Positions 18,859 through 28,262 of a stretch of 64,000 bases of DNA are shown here, piece after piece. The translations under genes were made by a program, and so were the position numbers. This stretch comes from Brachyspira pilosicoli. GTDB taxonomy: Bacteria; Spirochaetota; Brachyspiria; Brachyspirales; Brachyspiraceae. The stretch covers positions 868,001 through 932,000 of the forward strand of contig NZ_JAWLPU010000001.1 of NCBI RefSeq assembly GCF_036997485.1. The letters are read 5' to 3'. The first letter of the stretch is position 1; each line of letters begins with the position of its first letter. Below the pieces are notes generated by a model, which saw only the letters and a list, made by a program, of their open reading frames with translations, ran no database searches and had not been told where the DNA came from.

Positions 18859-19044
18859 TTAATATATTAAAATCATAGAAGTATATACATATTCTTAACG
18901 TTAATAATACACTATAGAACAAAAAAAATCAATAAAAATAATGTGTTTTTTATCTTATTTTTGTTATATTTTTTATAAAATATTTATATAAATTTGATTA
19001 CTAATTTACATTTTATAGGTTTTATATATAAACGGGAGTTTTAT

Positions 19045-20136
19045 ATGTTAAAGAGGGCATTATTTTTATTTATAATATTTATTTTTATCATATCTTGCAG
19101 AAGAGCTGTAACGCGTCCTACTTTAGATTCATTGGGAACTCCGCCTACTGAACCTGATTTTCCTACCATAGATGAAAATACAGAAGGAGATTATATCGTA
19201 AAAGCAGATGATACTGAAGAGGAAATAGCAAATAAAATTCAAAAATATTATGAACAATATCAGCAATATGCAGTTATCTTGGAAGATACAGAAGAGAATA
19301 TAAAGGCAAATGGTACTATAGAAAAAATTAATACAGTTATAAATAATGATATTTATTCTCAAGGCGTATCATTAAATTTACTTCTCACAGATATTACTGA
19401 AATAAAAGAAAATGCTTTTAAAGGTAACGTAAATTTGATATCAATAGAATTTCCTGATACTTTGACTACTATTGGTAATTATGCTTTTAATAATTGTAAG
19501 AATTTAATAAAAATTAATTTTCCTTCTGCATTAATAGATATAGGAAAAGGTGCATTTTTAAGTTGTAAAAGTTTAGAAGAAGTTAATTTGAAAGATACAA
19601 AAATAAATATATTATCTACTCAAATTTTTAGTGATTGTTCTAAATTAAGTGCAGTTACACTTCCTGATATATTATCAGGAATAGAAAATAGTGCTTTTGC
19701 TTATTGCTATTCTTTAAAAGAAATTAATTTTCCTGAATCATTAACAACGATAAATGTTTTTGCTTTTACCGGATGTAGTTTTGTAAAACTAGTATTTAAT
19801 AATGGATTGACATCTATAAATTCTATGGCATTTTATAACTGTTCATCTTTGACTCAAATAAGTTTTCCTTCTACATTAACAAAGATTGATAGTTGGGCTT
19901 TTAGTGGTTGCGGTAATCTAAATGATATAGAATATAATGGTGATAATCCAAATATACAAGCTGTTAATATATTTAAATCTTATGCTGGTTCTACAGAAAC
20001 TACACCAAAACAATTATATTTACCTAATGTAGAAGCGCCAAATGAATCTTCTCAAGACCCAAATCCTTGGGAAAATTTCTTAGATTATGATTGGGTTAAT
20101 AAAATACAATATAAAACTAATATGCCTAATAATTAA
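19045..20136 (+). CDS. BspA-like leucine-rich-repeat lipoprotein
   Basis: This 363-residue protein has a lipoprotein signal ending IFIISC, so Cys18 would be lipidated. After a polar linker come about eight LRR_5/BspA-type repeats of ~22-23 residues with the pattern L..I.FP..L..I...AF..C (near residues 125-330). Such proteins in Treponema and Bacteroidales are surface adhesins; the same role here is inference. I start at the ATG at 19045 with GGGAG 6 nt upstream; the open frame extends further 5' without a good ribosome-binding site. A terminator hairpin follows, so the gene stands alone. Confidence 0.85.
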   Translation: MLKRALFLFIIFIFIISCRRAVTRPTLDSLGTPPTEPDFPTIDENTEGDYIVKADDTEEEIANKIQKYYEQYQQYAVILEDTEENIKANGTIEKINTVINNDIYSQGVSLNLLLTDITEIKENAFKGNVNLISIEFPDTLTTIGNYAFNNCKNLIKINFPSALIDIGKGAFLSCKSLEEVNLKDTKINILSTQIFSDCSKLSAVTLPDILSGIENSAFAYCYSLKEINFPESLTTINVFAFTGCSFVKLVFNNGLTSINSMAFYNCSSLTQISFPSTLTKIDSWAFSGCGNLNDIEYNGDNPNIQAVNIFKSYAGSTETTPKQLYLPNVEAPNESSQDPNPWENFLDYDWVNKIQYKTNMPNN

Positions 20137-20161
20137 AAAATATTTTGCTAAATAGGATAAT

Positions 20162-20196
20162 AGAGAACTTATAATATTTATAGGTTCTCTTTTTTA
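20162..20196 (+). terminator. Terminator after the LRR lipoprotein gene
   Basis: AGAGAACTTATAA is matched by TATAGGTTCTCT (one G-U pair) around a short loop, followed by a T6 run. Confidence 0.85.
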
Positions 20197-20300
20197 TATA
20201 AATAATATTAGACATTTTACTTGATTATATGGTTTTTATATAATATACTTTAAACATATAATATAAAAATTAGAAAAACAATTTAGAGGTGTAATAACTT

Positions 20301-21992
20301 ATGGAAAAAAATGTACAAGATAGAATTAATTCTTGGCTTAACGGCTCTTATGATGAAGAGACAAAAAAAGAGATTAAGGCATTATTAGATTCTGGCAATG
20401 AAAAAGAATTAACAGATGCTTTTTATAGAGATTTAGAGTTTGGTACTGGCGGACTTAGAGGAATAATGGGTGTTGGTACTAACAGAATGAATAAATATAC
20501 TGTTGGTGTTGCCACTCAGGGTTTAGCTAATTATATACTTAAACAAGGCGGAAGTAATTATAAAGTTGCTATAGGGTATGATTCAAGAAATAATTCTGAT
20601 GTATTTTCTAAAGCTGCTGCTGAGATACTTTCTTCAAATGGTATAAGCGTTTATTTATACGATGATATTCACCCTATTTCACTTCTTTCTTATGCTGTTA
20701 GAAGTTTAGGCTGTATTGCTGGAATTGTTGTTACTGCAAGCCATAACCCTAAAGAATATAATGGCTATAAAGTTTATTGGACTGACGGTGCTCAAGTTAT
20801 TCCTCCTCATGATAAAAATATAATAGAAGAAGTATTGAAAGTGAAGCCTGAAGAAGTAAAAATGGGAGATGCTTCAAAAGTTACACTTATAGGAAAAGAT
20901 ATTGAAGATAAATATATGAATGATTTAATGGGCTATTTAGTTAATCCTGATATCATAAAAAAACATCATGATATAAAGATAGTTTATACACCTATTCATG
21001 GTTCTGGTTATAAAATGGTTCCTATGGCTTTAAGAAAGGCAGGATTTACTAATTTAACAACTTTAGAAGGTGCTCAGCCTCCTAATGGAAACTTCCCTAC
21101 TGTTGAATCACCTAACCCAGAAAACCCAGAAGCTTTACAAATCGCTGTTAATAAGGCTAAAGAGATTGGTGCTGAACTTGTTATGGGTACTGACCCTGAC
21201 TGCGACAGAATGGGCTGTGCTTTGCTTACTAAAGACGGTTCTTATATGTATCTTACTGGTAATCAAATAGGCTCTATTATTTCTTATTATCTTATTACAA
21301 ATAAAAAGAATGTTAAAGACCCTTATATAGTAAAAACTATAGTTACTACCGAACTTGCAAGAGCTATTGCTGATGCTAATAATGTTAAGCTTTATGATGT
21401 ACTTACTGGTTTCAAATGGATTGCTGATATTATAGAAAGAACAAAAGACGGCACATATTTATTTGGTTTTGAAGAAAGTTTCGGATATTGTATTAACTCT
21501 AATGTACGCGATAAAGACGGTGTTAGTTCTTGTTTGATGCTTGCTGAAGTGCTTGCTTATTGTAAAGACAATAACATGACATTAGCTGATTATTTAGAGA
21601 GCATTTATGAAAAATATGGATACTTCTACGAAGAGACTATATCTATCACTAAAAAAGGTGCTGACGGTGCTAAGGCTATAGCTGATTTAATGACTTATTA
21701 TAGAAACAATTTACCTAAAGAGATTTCTGGTGTTGAGGTTGTAAGCATAAGCGATTATGAGAAAAAAGAAGTTTACGACAATAGCGGCAAAAAAATAAAT
21801 GACATTACTCTTCCAAAATCTAATGTGCTTCAATACATACTTTCTGATAAAACAAAAATTACTATTAGGCCTTCTGGTACTGAACCAAAAATAAAATTCT
21901 ATTTTGAAGTTTGTGTAAAAGAAAGCAAAGATAAGAGACTCGCAGTTGCTAAAGAAAAAGTAGCTAATTTTAAAAAATTTATTAAAGAATAA
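20301..21992 (+). CDS. Phosphoglucomutase/phosphomannomutase family protein
   Basis: This 563-residue alpha-D-phosphohexomutase interconverts hexose 1- and 6-phosphates in the cytoplasm, feeding glycolysis and sugar-nucleotide synthesis. All four family loops are present: phosphoserine TASHNPKEYNGYK (Ser147), Mg site TDPDCDRMG (near 295), sugar loop FGFEESFGYC (near 390) and phosphate loop RPSGTEPKIKF (near 531). The length fits the longer PGM/PMM type found in Firmicutes and spirochaetes. Substrate preference between glucose and mannose cannot be read from sequence. The gene has AGAGG upstream and its own terminator, so it appears monocistronic. Confidence 0.93.
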   Translation: MEKNVQDRINSWLNGSYDEETKKEIKALLDSGNEKELTDAFYRDLEFGTGGLRGIMGVGTNRMNKYTVGVATQGLANYILKQGGSNYKVAIGYDSRNNSDVFSKAAAEILSSNGISVYLYDDIHPISLLSYAVRSLGCIAGIVVTASHNPKEYNGYKVYWTDGAQVIPPHDKNIIEEVLKVKPEEVKMGDASKVTLIGKDIEDKYMNDLMGYLVNPDIIKKHHDIKIVYTPIHGSGYKMVPMALRKAGFTNLTTLEGAQPPNGNFPTVESPNPENPEALQIAVNKAKEIGAELVMGTDPDCDRMGCALLTKDGSYMYLTGNQIGSIISYYLITNKKNVKDPYIVKTIVTTELARAIADANNVKLYDVLTGFKWIADIIERTKDGTYLFGFEESFGYCINSNVRDKDGVSSCLMLAEVLAYCKDNNMTLADYLESIYEKYGYFYEETISITKKGADGAKAIADLMTYYRNNLPKEISGVEVVSISDYEKKEVYDNSGKKINDITLPKSNVLQYILSDKTKITIRPSGTEPKIKFYFEVCVKESKDKRLAVAKEKVANFKKFIKE

Positions 21993-22011
21993 TATTTTAC
22001 AATTAAATATG

Positions 22012-22045
22012 AAAGCCCTCATTAATTTTAAATGGGGGCTTTTTT
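22012..22045 (+). terminator. Terminator after the phosphohexomutase gene
   Basis: AAAGCCCTCATT (22012-22023) pairs with AATGGGGGCTTT (22031-22042) with one wobble pair, then T-rich sequence. Confidence 0.85.
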
Positions 22046-22103
22046 ATATTACGTTAAAAATATAATTCATATAGCTCTATTAGGTATATTATAATTAAAT
22101 TTG

Positions 22104-22131
22104 TTGACTTTTTTACTTATTACTATAAAAT
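22104..22131 (+). promoter_or_regulatory. Promoter upstream of the DUF4241 gene
   Basis: TTGACT (22104-22109) and TAAAAT (22126-22131) are separated by 16 bp, about 75 bp before the start codon. Confidence 0.5.
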
Positions 22132-22205
22132 AATATTGAACTATATTTTAATGTACCTACCAAATCCATTTATTTTATATAGGATTATTTTTTATAGAGG
22201 ATAAT

Positions 22206-22922
22206 ATGCAAGTTTCTAAAGAGTGGCTTGAAAAATATTCTAAAATAAAATATATGCTAAAAGCACAAGATAATTTAGAAGAAGCATTTACAAAAAAAGA
22301 AATAAATAATTCAAAATTAGAAATTTTAGATTTAGGTGAAGTTAATATAGAAAGCGGAAAAATTATTGCATGTGATCCTTTAGCTTATTTAGATGAAGAA
22401 TCTTTATCCTTTATACAAGAGGTTAAACCAAATAAATATAAAGTGTTTGCTGGTGTTTTAGAAGATGAGGAGAGATATGCAATCGTAAAGCTTCAAATAT
22501 CTGACAAAATGCCTAAGTATTATGATTTGGCATTAACAGGGGTAGAAGAATTAGATGATGTAGAAGATGGAGATTTTTTTGGGTTTCCAGTTGATGCTGG
22601 TATGGCTTGTATATGCGATTATAATGCTCTTAATGATTTTATAAAATTTGAAAATAAATTAATAGAATCAAATGGAGATGATTATAATAGGTATGATGAT
22701 TTATTTGCGAAGCTTTTAGAAGACAATGCTAAAAAATATCCTAAATATCAAAGTGAATATGGTGATTGGCTTAATTTTAACATACCAGATAGTAAATATA
22801 ATATAGTTTTATTTCAAAGCGGATACGGTGATGGATTTTATCCTGCATATTTTGGCTTTGATGATAAAGACGAAATTTGTGCTTTATACATTATATTTAT
22901 AGATTTATTTGCTGAGGATTAA
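22206..22922 (+). CDS. DUF4241 domain protein
   Basis: This 238-residue cytoplasmic protein matches my memory of the DUF4241 family by the segments FGFPVDAGMACICD (near residue 126) and the C-terminal SGYGDGFYPAYFGFDDKDEI followed by a hydrophobic strand. The family has no established biochemical function; members occur near polymorphic-toxin immunity genes in some genomes, but no toxin-like gene lies beside this one. It has no signal peptide or membrane segment. The next gene starts 68 bp downstream. Family call is moderate, function unknown. Confidence 0.7.
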   Translation: MQVSKEWLEKYSKIKYMLKAQDNLEEAFTKKEINNSKLEILDLGEVNIESGKIIACDPLAYLDEESLSFIQEVKPNKYKVFAGVLEDEERYAIVKLQISDKMPKYYDLALTGVEELDDVEDGDFFGFPVDAGMACICDYNALNDFIKFENKLIESNGDDYNRYDDLFAKLLEDNAKKYPKYQSEYGDWLNFNIPDSKYNIVLFQSGYGDGFYPAYFGFDDKDEICALYIIFIDLFAED

Positions 22923-22989
22923 TGATTTTGTAAAATTTAAAACCTTATATAAATATTTTATTAAAAAAATATTGGGAGTATATAGAGTA

Positions 22990-24507
22990 ATGAATGTTTT
23001 GGATTATATAAAATACAATTTTTTTAATATAAGAACTCCAAGCTTAGTTGAAAAGGTTCGTTTACAGGAATATGCTAATAGAATATCAGGAAGTAAATAT
23101 CATTTTGTAGATTTGAAAACAGGTGCTTTAACAGATACGCTTGCTAAGTTTATTTTTGATATGTATAAGGTAATCGGTCCCTTATTGTATCCTTTAAAAG
23201 AAGAATTTATCATTAAAGATGGTAAACAATTTTCATACTATCTTATAGAAGTATCTTTTAATGAAGAGATGAAAAATCTATATCTCACGCTTAACAAGGA
23301 ATATATGACAGAAAAACTTAATAGCGGAGAAAAAGTTAATAATGTATTTAATGATGTAAAAAATAATTTTAGTAAGTTTAAAAAATTTATTAGCAGCGAT
23401 AATGGTCGGGAAATAAATTTGACATTTAATTTGCTTAAAGATTTTGCTGCTATATCAAATTTTGACTTCTTTTTATTTTTAAGAGCTTTTTGTCCTTCTT
23501 TTGTAGATGGAGCATATAATTCTAATCCTACGTTTAAAAGTACATCAAATATTCAGGTTGTAGACGATTTAATAAGATTAGATGAAGCTGTAAAGAGTAT
23601 AGTAATAAGAAAAGAATTAGCAAGTGCTTTGAAAATTTTTCAAAAGTACAGCGGTATGCCGGAGATAGATGAAAATAATTTAAAATCATTCTTAGCAAGA
23701 GTGAAATATTTACAAACACCAAATTTATTAAGTGATATCATCATTTATCTATTAAAAGATTTTACATATAAGTCTCCTACAAACTCATCTAATGTGAATA
23801 TTTTTGTGAACTATATTACAGACTGCACAAATAATTTGAAAAAAGATATGAATGAGATAGTATCTGAAATAAAATTTAATAAAATTACTACAATGAGAGA
23901 AAAGACTTTCAGCGGAATTGAAATAATGAAGATGAGCAATATTAATGATGATAAAAATGAACTTTTAGAAAAATATGAATGTAATACTTTTACTTGCGTA
24001 GAGCCGTTAGAGTATATAAAAACTTTTGTTGTAGAGATATTTGATATAAAATATAAGGCTCCTTTAAATGATATGTTTTTGGGTGTAGATTTCGCTAATA
24101 AAGAAAGAAATTCTATGGGACTTGATGCATTTTATACTTTAAATGATTCTAATACAGAGATTGTTAATTTTGATGCTCAATTAAGTCCTGAATCTGAAAA
24201 TTTTAAAAGATTTAAAGGATGGACTATTACGAAAAATAAAGCCTTAACAAGCAGAGATTTAATTGAAGCTATGGTTAAAAAATTAGATGAAGAGGGAAAT
24301 AAAATCATTATTAATGCTTATAATTCTGTATTAGATTTAACAAGCATAGTAAAAAATGTTATAGAAGACTATGATAACGGAACTAAAAATGAGATTCTTA
24401 ATGCTAATAAAATACCTACTTTAGAAAGATTTAATTTAAAAATAGCAAAAGAAATGCTTGATGATTTTGAAAATTTTATATCCCTATTAAAAAACTTTGT
24501 AAGGTAA
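22990..24507 (+). CDS. Spirochaete hypothetical protein, ~505 residues
   Basis: I do not recognise a firm family; length and composition recall spirochaete-specific hypotheticals such as DUF5312, but this is a weak recollection. The protein is soluble-looking, helix-rich and polar, without signal peptide or membrane segments. Notable stretches are FLFLRAFCPSFVDG near residue 160 and a long charged helical C-terminus. I prefer the ATG at 22990 with GGGAG 11 nt upstream to the upstream in-frame ATG at 22909, which would overlap the DUF4241 stop. The flippase-like gene follows 26 bp later, so the pair is probably co-transcribed. Confidence 0.65.
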   Translation: MNVLDYIKYNFFNIRTPSLVEKVRLQEYANRISGSKYHFVDLKTGALTDTLAKFIFDMYKVIGPLLYPLKEEFIIKDGKQFSYYLIEVSFNEEMKNLYLTLNKEYMTEKLNSGEKVNNVFNDVKNNFSKFKKFISSDNGREINLTFNLLKDFAAISNFDFFLFLRAFCPSFVDGAYNSNPTFKSTSNIQVVDDLIRLDEAVKSIVIRKELASALKIFQKYSGMPEIDENNLKSFLARVKYLQTPNLLSDIIIYLLKDFTYKSPTNSSNVNIFVNYITDCTNNLKKDMNEIVSEIKFNKITTMREKTFSGIEIMKMSNINDDKNELLEKYECNTFTCVEPLEYIKTFVVEIFDIKYKAPLNDMFLGVDFANKERNSMGLDAFYTLNDSNTEIVNFDAQLSPESENFKRFKGWTITKNKALTSRDLIEAMVKKLDEEGNKIIINAYNSVLDLTSIVKNVIEDYDNGTKNEILNANKIPTLERFNLKIAKEMLDDFENFISLLKNFVR

Positions 24508-24533
24508 TAGATATTATTTAGAGAGCAAGCATT

Positions 24534-25526
24534 ATGTATAAAAAATATAAAACAGCTATTAATATTAGTATTGGTATAATCATAAGTATTATTTGTCTAT
24601 ATTTCGCTTTTAGAGGAATTGATATAAAGGGTTCTATTGAAGTAGTAAAAAATATTAATATAGCATACTTTATCATATCTTTAATACTTAGTGTAGCTAT
24701 AATTGCATTGCGTGGTTTAAGGTGGGAATGTTTTATACCTTTAAATAAGCCTATTAAGAAGAGAACTGTTGTAATGGCTGCTTATATTGGATATATGGCT
24801 AATAATATACTTCCTGCTAAACTTGGAGAGGTGGCACGTGCTTATATACTTGGTGTTAAAGAAGATGTTAGTAAATCTGCTTTAATTGCTTCAGTTGTTA
24901 CAGAGAGATTATTTGACGTTATTATTGGGGGTGTTATACTCACTATTTCTGTGGCATTTATTCCAAATCTTCCAAAAACTATAACTTATGCTGCAATTGC
25001 TTTATTTGTTGTATCTATTGCTGGTTTTTTGGTGTTAATGTTTTTAGTGTGGCAGAAAGAGTTTGCTCATAAGGTTTTTTATAAAGTTTTTGGTATACTT
25101 CCTCAAAAAATCGGCTCTAAGCTAATAGAGTTCTCTTGCAATTTTATAGATGGTATAGGTTTTAAAAATGATGCTAAACATATATTTTTAATATTTTTAT
25201 ATACGATTCTCTATCTTATAGGACAAATACTTACTATAAGCTTTCTTTTGGAGGCTTTTAATATAAAATCTTCTCCAATTATAGCTTTATTTATATTTGC
25301 TATAGGAGGTTTCGGTTTTGCTGTACCTTCGGCTCCTTCTGGAATAGGTCCTTTTGAATGGGCTATTATTTTTGGGCTTTCTTTAATAGGTGTAGAAAAA
25401 ACTATAGCAGCTCCTTATGCTTTGGTTTATCATATAATGGGTATCGTACCTATTACAGTAGTTGGATTTATATTCCTATTTATTATGGGTATTAACTTAA
25501 AAGAAGCTACCGCACAAAAAGAATAA
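24534..25526 (+). CDS. LPG synthase transmembrane-domain family protein (UPF0104)
   Basis: This 330-residue integral membrane protein has about eight hydrophobic segments and the family signature MANNILPAKLGEVARAYILG (near residue 84), then SALIASVVTERLFD and the C-terminal PSAPSGIGPFEWAI motif. The family covers the flippase half of MprF and stand-alone proteins such as YbhN/AglD-like ones. No catalytic lysyl-transferase domain is attached, so lipid aminoacylation is unlikely and lipid flipping or a related role is inferred. It lies 26 bp after the hypothetical gene. Confidence 0.85.
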   Translation: MYKKYKTAINISIGIIISIICLYFAFRGIDIKGSIEVVKNINIAYFIISLILSVAIIALRGLRWECFIPLNKPIKKRTVVMAAYIGYMANNILPAKLGEVARAYILGVKEDVSKSALIASVVTERLFDVIIGGVILTISVAFIPNLPKTITYAAIALFVVSIAGFLVLMFLVWQKEFAHKVFYKVFGILPQKIGSKLIEFSCNFIDGIGFKNDAKHIFLIFLYTILYLIGQILTISFLLEAFNIKSSPIIALFIFAIGGFGFAVPSAPSGIGPFEWAIIFGLSLIGVEKTIAAPYALVYHIMGIVPITVVGFIFLFIMGINLKEATAQKE

Positions 25527-25723
25527 TTTGTAAGAATTAATATAAATATAGTGTGTATTTTTATGATTATAATATTGTGTAATATCATATTTTGTTGTTT
25601 ATATACGGTGAAGATAATTTTAAATTTAAAAAGTTATATATAATTTATTGATATTGTTTTGTATTTTATATATAATGTGTAAATCATGATATAAAAAGAA
25701 TTGGAAAAATTTAATTTAAATAA

Positions 25724-26240
25724 AATTGTATTTTAATAATTTTATATATTGATGGATTTGCATGCTTTTTAGGTGATTATCCAATTATTGTTATATATAA
25801 ACCAGAATCAGAAAAGTATTATAGGAGAATATTTTTTACTATAGCACATGAAATATATCATTTAATATATATATACAGAGAATGAAAAAGATGCTGATAT
25901 TTTTGCAAGTGCTATGCTTGTTACAAAAAATGATATATTTTCTATTTTAAAAGAATTTGATGATGATATTTTAAAAAGCTCTGATGTGGTAAAGATATCA
26001 ATATTTTTGAGAAATCTTAAGGATTTGAAGGAATCAATATTTGAAAGATTATATATAAAATTAAATGTTTCTATGAGAGCTATTTTAAAATCTTTAATAA
26101 ATCATAAATTTATAATTGGTACAGAAAAAGATAATGAATATCTTATAGATGATCTTACGTTTAAATTAAATAGTAAGAAAATTTTTGTTAATCAAATAAA
26201 TATTTTATCAACAAAAGAATTTTTAAATAAATCAAATTAG
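25724..26240 (+). pseudogene. Broken ImmA/IrrE-family metallopeptidase gene
   Basis: Two frames together encode an ImmA/IrrE (DUF955) core. The first, open from 25724 with no start codon, gives DGFACFLGDYPIIVIYK and the zinc motif TIAHEIYHLI, then stops at about 25884. The second frame resumes at once with NEKDADIFASAMLV, the expected downstream segment with the metal-binding Glu, and runs to 26240. The frame change sits in a TATATATATA run near 25868-25877, so dinucleotide slippage is a likely cause. The ~60 N-terminal residues seen in intact members are not recognisable upstream. The 3' part has a usable ATG at 25917 but would lack the active site. The rest of the 25527-25723 gap holds nothing recognisable. 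Confidence 0.75.
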
Positions 26241-26365
26241 GAGATATATTAATTTATCATCATAATTTTTTTAATTATTATATATTTTTTATAAATTATT
26301 ATATTTTCAAAAAAAATTTACATTAGAAATATATATAGAAATGTGTATATTCAATAATAATAATA

Positions 26366-26393
26366 TTGACAGTTTATTTATAAATGTTATAAT
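26366..26393 (+). promoter_or_regulatory. Promoter of the alcohol dehydrogenase gene
   Basis: TTGACA (26366-26371) and TATAAT (26388-26393), both perfect consensus, are separated by 16 bp. The start codon lies 36 bp beyond the -10, preceded by AGGAG. This predicts strong expression. Confidence 0.85.
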
Positions 26394-26428
26394 TTGGTAC
26401 AATAAAAATACATTTTAGGAGATTAAAA

Positions 26429-27598
26429 ATGTCAAGATTTACAATTCCTAGAGATTTATACTATGGCGATAATGCTATGGAAGAATTAAAAAACTTAAAA
26501 GGCTACAAAAAAGCTATAATCGTTACAGGCGGTTCATCTATGAAAAGAGGTGGATTCCTTGATAAATGCGAAAAGATATTAAAAGAAACTGGTTTAGAAG
26601 TTAAAATATTTGACGGTGTTGAGCCAGACCCTTCTATAGAAACAGTTTATAAAGGTGCTGAGGCTATGAGAGAATTCCAACCTGATGTAATAGTTGCATT
26701 AGGAGGCGGTTCTGCACTTGATGCTGCTAAAGCTATGTGGGTTTTCTATGAATATCCTGAGAAAAAATTCGATGATATTAAAACTCCTTTTACTATGCCT
26801 AAACTTAGACAAAAAGCTATATTTGCAGCTATACCTTCTACAAGCGGTACAGCTTCAGAAGTTACTGCTTTCTCAGTTATAACTGATTATTCTACTAACA
26901 TCAAATATCCATTAGCAGACTTTGAAATTACTCCAGACATTGCTATACTTGATTATTCAATACCTATGACAATGCCAGAAACTGTTTCTGCTGATACTGG
27001 TATGGATGCTTTAACTCACTCTATAGAAGCTTATGTTGCAGGACTTAGAACTGACATAACAGATGCTTTAGCTATGAAAGCAATTGATATGATTGTTCAT
27101 AACATAGAAAAAGCAGTTAAAGGCGATAAAGAAGGAAGAGCAAAACTACATGTTGCTCAATGTTTAGCTGGTATGGCTTTCTCTAATGCTTTACTTGGTA
27201 TAGTACATAGTTTAGCTCATAAAACAGGTGCTGAGTTCCATATAACACACGGCAGATGTAATGCTATACTTCTTCCTTATGTTATAGAGTACAATTCAAA
27301 AGTTTGTGCTAATAGATTTGCTGATATAGCTAAAATGCTTAAACTTTCTGGAAATACTGATGCAGAACTTACAGCTGCTTTAGTAAATAAAGTTAAAGAA
27401 TTAAATGTTAAATTAGGCATTAAACAAACTTATAAAGACAACGGCGTAACAGAAGACCATTTCAAACAAAAATGTGATGATATAGCTAAAAATGCAGTTG
27501 CTGACCCTTGTACAGGTTCTAACCCAAGAGAGACTGATGTTGCTAATATGAAAAAAGTATTAGAAGCAGCTTATTATGGAAATGCTGTTAACTTTTAA
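26429..27598 (+). CDS. Iron-containing alcohol dehydrogenase
   Basis: This 389-residue group III alcohol dehydrogenase reduces aldehydes to alcohols (or the reverse) with NAD(P)H in the cytoplasm, typically in fermentation. The nucleotide motif is ALGGGSALDAAKA (near residue 90). The metal site includes Asp in SADTGMDALTHSIEAY (near 187) and histidines in VHSLAHKTGAEFHITHGRCN (near 265). The sequence resembles butanol-dehydrogenase-like enzymes; substrate is not decidable. Perfect promoter hexamers, a strong ribosome-binding site and a following terminator mark it as a highly expressed single-gene unit. Codon use is notably richer in optimal codons than in neighbouring hypotheticals. Confidence 0.93.
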   Translation: MSRFTIPRDLYYGDNAMEELKNLKGYKKAIIVTGGSSMKRGGFLDKCEKILKETGLEVKIFDGVEPDPSIETVYKGAEAMREFQPDVIVALGGGSALDAAKAMWVFYEYPEKKFDDIKTPFTMPKLRQKAIFAAIPSTSGTASEVTAFSVITDYSTNIKYPLADFEITPDIAILDYSIPMTMPETVSADTGMDALTHSIEAYVAGLRTDITDALAMKAIDMIVHNIEKAVKGDKEGRAKLHVAQCLAGMAFSNALLGIVHSLAHKTGAEFHITHGRCNAILLPYVIEYNSKVCANRFADIAKMLKLSGNTDAELTAALVNKVKELNVKLGIKQTYKDNGVTEDHFKQKCDDIAKNAVADPCTGSNPRETDVANMKKVLEAAYYGNAVNF

Positions 27599-27623
27599 TT
27601 AATATATTTTAATCATAGTTTTT

Positions 27624-27660
27624 CCCCGAGTATTATTATTATATAATGCTTGGGGTTTTT
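27624..27660 (+). terminator. Terminator after the alcohol dehydrogenase gene
   Basis: CCCCGAGTATTA (27624-27635) pairs with TAATGCTTGGGG (27644-27655), with two wobble pairs, followed by T5. Confidence 0.85.
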
Positions 27661-27756
27661 ATATGATTAAAAATATGTATTGTAAATATTATTTTGAAAA
27701 TAAAATAATAATATAAAAAACTTTATATAGAATTATATGCAATTTATAAAAAAGAC

Positions 27757-27784
27757 TTGACAAAAAAAAGTATTGTATTATGAT
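27757..27784 (+). promoter_or_regulatory. Promoter of the acidic-protein gene
   Basis: TTGACA (27757-27762) and TATGAT (27779-27784) are separated by 16 bp and lie about 30 bp before the start codon. Confidence 0.7.
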
Positions 27785-27815
27785 AGCCTTAAAATTACGA
27801 TAAAATGGAGTAAAT

Positions 27816-28199
27816 ATGGAAAAATTAGAATATCTTAGTTTTTTTAATATTATAGAAATGTTAAATGGATATTTTGCTAAATTCGATGATGATTTCGATG
27901 ATGATGATTATGATGATTATGACGATGAAGAAGAAGATTATGATGATGAAGACGAGTACGATGATGATGATGATTTCGATGATGACTTTGATGATGATTT
28001 CGATGATGAATATGAAGAAGATGACGAGGATTTAGATGATGAATATTATGAAGATGATGAAGATGAGTATGATGATGAGTATGATGATGATTTAGATTTT
28101 GATGATGACTTCGATGATGATTTTGATGATGACTTTGATGATGATGATTTCGATGATGATGAAGACTATGATGAAGATGATTATGATGATGAAGATTAA
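27816..28199 (+). CDS. Extremely acidic Asp/Glu/Tyr/Phe-rich protein
   Basis: This 127-residue protein starts with ~23 ordinary residues (MEKLEYLSFFNIIEMLNGYF) and then consists almost only of Asp, Glu, Tyr and Phe, in runs such as FDDDFDDDFDDEYEEDD. The DNA is a degenerate GAT repeat. No family is recognised. Such polyacidic tails bind cations or basic proteins or mimic nucleic acid; any of these is conjecture. It has a good promoter and is followed by a 15-bp hairpin and the Zn-ribbon gene. The regular aromatic spacing argues against random repeat growth. The opposite-strand open frame is a composition shadow. Confidence 0.75.
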   Translation: MEKLEYLSFFNIIEMLNGYFAKFDDDFDDDDYDDYDDEEEDYDDEDEYDDDDDFDDDFDDDFDDEYEEDDEDLDDEYYEDDEDEYDDEYDDDLDFDDDFDDDFDDDFDDDDFDDDEDYDEDDYDDED

Positions 28200-28209
28200 T
28201 AAATATAAG

Positions 28210-28246
28210 TAAGCAATATTAATATAATAAGTATTAATATTGCTTA
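28210..28246 (+). other. Perfect 15-bp hairpin between acidic and Zn-ribbon genes
   Basis: TAAGCAATATTAATA (28210-28224) is exactly inverted at 28232-28246 with a 7-nt loop. No T-run follows directly, so it could be a leaky terminator, an mRNA stability element or a processing site that sets different levels of the two proteins. Confidence 0.7.
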
Positions 28247-28262
28247 TAGTATAGGTTTTTGA

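Noticed and set aside
27880-28199. The repeated GAT-rich DNA considered as a CRISPR or tandem-repeat array.
   Set aside because: There are no regular repeats with unique spacers; the pattern is codon-level low complexity within one frame.
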